DNA of 6,366 nucleotides from contig QBUN01000288.1 of the NCBI GenBank assembly GCA_013180565.1, forward strand, positions 1 through 6,366, in the 5' to 3' direction. Of this stretch, positions 5,706 to 6,366 are shown piece after piece (positions within the stretch are counted from its first letter, which is position 1; each line of letters opens with the position of its first letter). Source of the DNA: Candidatus Methanophaga sp. GoMg3.2 (lineage in GTDB: Archaea > Halobacteriota > Syntropharchaeia > Alkanophagales > Methanospirareceae). The notes under the pieces were generated by a model that worked only from the letters and a program-made list of their open reading frames with translations, made no database searches and was not told the origin of the DNA. The position numbers and the translations under genes were made by a program.

Positions 5706-5765
5706 TTTGAAAAGACGATGCCTGAAGAGATCAATCGAATTGTTGCAGACCACTGCGCTAATTAT
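5706..5765 (+). pseudogene. Short internal fragment of UDP-GlcNAc 2-epimerase (WecB-like)
   Basis: In this frame the sequence reads FEKTMPEEINRIVADHCANY. The TMPEEINR core followed by a D-H segment is characteristic of non-hydrolysing UDP-N-acetylglucosamine 2-epimerases, where it follows an EAGLR-S/T-F motif. That preceding motif is absent because the vapC stop codon lies directly upstream. The expected continuation (…LF-PT) is replaced by unrelated codons and a TAG at 5808-5810. So only about 20 residues of a protein of roughly 370 survive. The intact enzyme makes UDP-ManNAc for surface glycans, which fits the neighbouring polysaccharide genes, but this piece cannot function. The identification is from memory of the family motif. 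Confidence 0.55.
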
Positions 5766-5940
5766 TGCCTTTTTAAATGGCTCTTCTCTTTTCTCGAGAA
5801 TACGTCTTAGCAGTTCCTTTGAATCGCTTATCCTTTCAACCGTTACTACTTCCTCCCTGTTCTTACCCCGTTTTATACGCCTTGACTCAATATATAGCGA
5901 AATAGTATTTGTTCCCCTTCTTGTCGTCTCTCAAGTACAC
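5760..5940 (-). pseudogene. Frameshifted N-terminal fragment, transposase-like (IS1634/IS4 type possible)
   Basis: On the minus strand a GTG at 5938-5940 (or TTG at 5943) opens VYLRDDKKGNKYYFA and then hits TGA at 5887-5889. Shifting frame near 5897 restores a clearly protein-like sequence, with LYIESRRIKRGKNREEVVTV followed by ERISDSKELLRRILEKREEP and FKKAIIS, down to about 5760. One coding sequence with a single frameshift explains both halves. The YLR-x(2-3)-KKGNKYY…IESRR pattern resembles the N-termini of IS1634-like transposases; this is an impression, not a search result. The catalytic part is absent because the sequence continues antisense into the wecB scrap and vapC. No inverted terminal repeat or target duplication was found. 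Confidence 0.45.
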
Positions 5941-5944
5941 CAAG

Positions 5945-6111
5945 ATAAAAAATAGCTGAAGTTGTGGGAGGCACTCTCCTAGAGAGAAAAAAAAACCCGA
6001 ACGTTTTTATATGTTCCCCCCTCTTTATTGTAGGTGGTGAATCTCAGATAAGAAAAGGCGATAAAAGGATGAAGGTTTTTGGTTTGATTGCGATTTTGGC
6101 GGTTATTGATT
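5945..6111 (+). repeat. Duplicated expression leader R2 (degraded copy)
   Basis: This is the second copy of the element at 4214-4380. It keeps the TATA-like TTTTTATATG at 6004-6013 and the AGGTGG Shine-Dalgarno at 6032-6037. The base-for-base equivalent of R1's ATG is ATA at 6048-6050, so the original start is lost. Its left edge lies within five bases of the putative start of the minus-strand transposase-like fragment, so the two may have shared an intergenic region or been joined by rearrangement. Confidence 0.8.
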
Positions 6112-6122
6112 CGAGAATATAG
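6069..6122 (+). pseudogene. Remnant signal-peptide ORF on leader R2
   Basis: In frame with the lost start (ATA at 6048), an ATG at 6069 preceded by AAAAGG opens a 17-residue ORF, MKVFGLIAILAVIDSRI, ending in TAG at 6120-6122. The hydrophobic core matches that encoded by R1 (VFGVIVILVVI). A second stop follows at once, and the same frame then reads DLTKPRRYLKRKK before TGA at 6168-6170, a basic stretch that could be a C-terminal end of the same ancestral protein after internal deletion. That last point is speculative. As it stands this is a broken gene start. Confidence 0.4.
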
Positions 6123-6210
6123 TAAATTGACCTAACGAAACCAAGAAGATATTTGAAGAGGAAGAAATGATAAAATATTGGATATTACGGTGGCTTTGGT
6201 CTCAAATAAA

Positions 6211-6242
6211 CATATATATACCCTACACCCCTACTTAAATAA
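6211..6242 (+). promoter_or_regulatory. Promoter S2 of the gene at the right edge
   Basis: CATATATATA at 6211-6220 is a good archaeal TATA box preceded by an A-rich stretch (CTCAAATAAA) that could serve as BRE. A start site about 25 bases downstream would fall near 6240, about 20 bases before the ATG at 6262. Bases 6221-6242 match 19 of 22 positions of motif S1 at 3900-3921, so the sequence between the TATA box and the start site is itself conserved. Confidence 0.6.
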
Positions 6243-6261
6243 GACGTAAGAAGAGAACAAA

Positions 6262-6366
6262 ATGCAAATCAGAGCAAAGATAAAACGAGGCAGCACAGAA
6301 GAAGAGACTGTGGAGAGATTGGACCTTGCTGCGCTACATTTAAAGAATCTTACGAGTGCCGTTTCC
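6262..6366 (+). CDS. N-terminal 35 residues of an unrecognised protein (3' end outside window)
   Basis: An ATG about 45 bases after a good TATA box opens a frame that stays open to the window edge. It reads MQIRAKIKRGSTEEETVERL followed by DLAALHLKNLTSAVS: a basic strand-like start, an acidic turn and an amphipathic helix, with no signal peptide. The base composition is more GC-rich than the relic DNA to its left and the codon pattern looks real. A weak purine-rich AAGAAGAG lies 6-13 bases upstream. The family cannot be named from this much sequence. It appears to mark the return to ordinary genes after the mosaic region. Confidence 0.6.
   Translation, partial: MQIRAKIKRGSTEEETVERLDLAALHLKNLTSAVS

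Noticed and set aside
5439..5753. 104-residue minus-strand ORF
   Set aside because: Mostly antisense to vapC; its first part is only run-on from the frameshifted relic's frame.
5707..5955. 82-residue plus-strand ORF
   Set aside because: Overlaps the wecB scrap in another frame and is antisense to the transposase-like relic; the Ser/Leu-rich translation is typical of a shadow.

Overview
The window looks like chromosomal DNA from a euryarchaeon, possibly a methanogen or ANME-type lineage (inference). Upstream regions carry archaeal TATA-like boxes about 25 bases from plausible transcript starts. Most genes lack a clear Shine-Dalgarno site or use ATGA stop/start overlaps. The AbrB/PIN toxin-antitoxin pair and an acylphosphatase-tail-like relic also fit an archaeon. 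No rRNA, tRNA or CRISPR array is visible.

Bases 1-3859 are the end of a cell-surface polysaccharide locus. The 3' end of an unrecognised gene is translationally coupled to a GT4 glycosyltransferase. A GT2 rhamnosyltransferase-like enzyme is encoded on the opposite strand and overlaps it tail to tail. An intergenic region with a large imperfect inverted repeat separates these from a Wzm-type permease and Wzt-type ATPase, which together form an ABC exporter of polymer or lipid-linked glycan. The transferases probably build the glycan that the exporter moves across the membrane.

Bases 3860-5062 hold no intact gene of ordinary size. They are a patchwork: a promoter-like motif, fragments of a CACA/GATT-type repeat, two copies in opposite orientation of a T-rich palindromic repeat, a promoter plus ribosome-binding site plus truncated signal-peptide start (R1), and at least two gene relics on the minus strand. 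Bases 5063-5703 hold an intact vapBC-type toxin-antitoxin operon.

Bases 5704-6261 are again mosaic. A 60-base scrap resembling UDP-GlcNAc 2-epimerase (wecB) abuts the vapC stop. A frameshifted transposase-like N-terminus lies on the minus strand. A second copy (R2) of the R1 leader follows, with its original start codon mutated. A second copy of the promoter-like motif then precedes a gene that runs off the right edge. The most interesting signal is the R1/R2 pair, in which a whole expression leader is duplicated and cut off at the same point of the signal peptide. I see no clear evidence for a wholly new multi-gene system.
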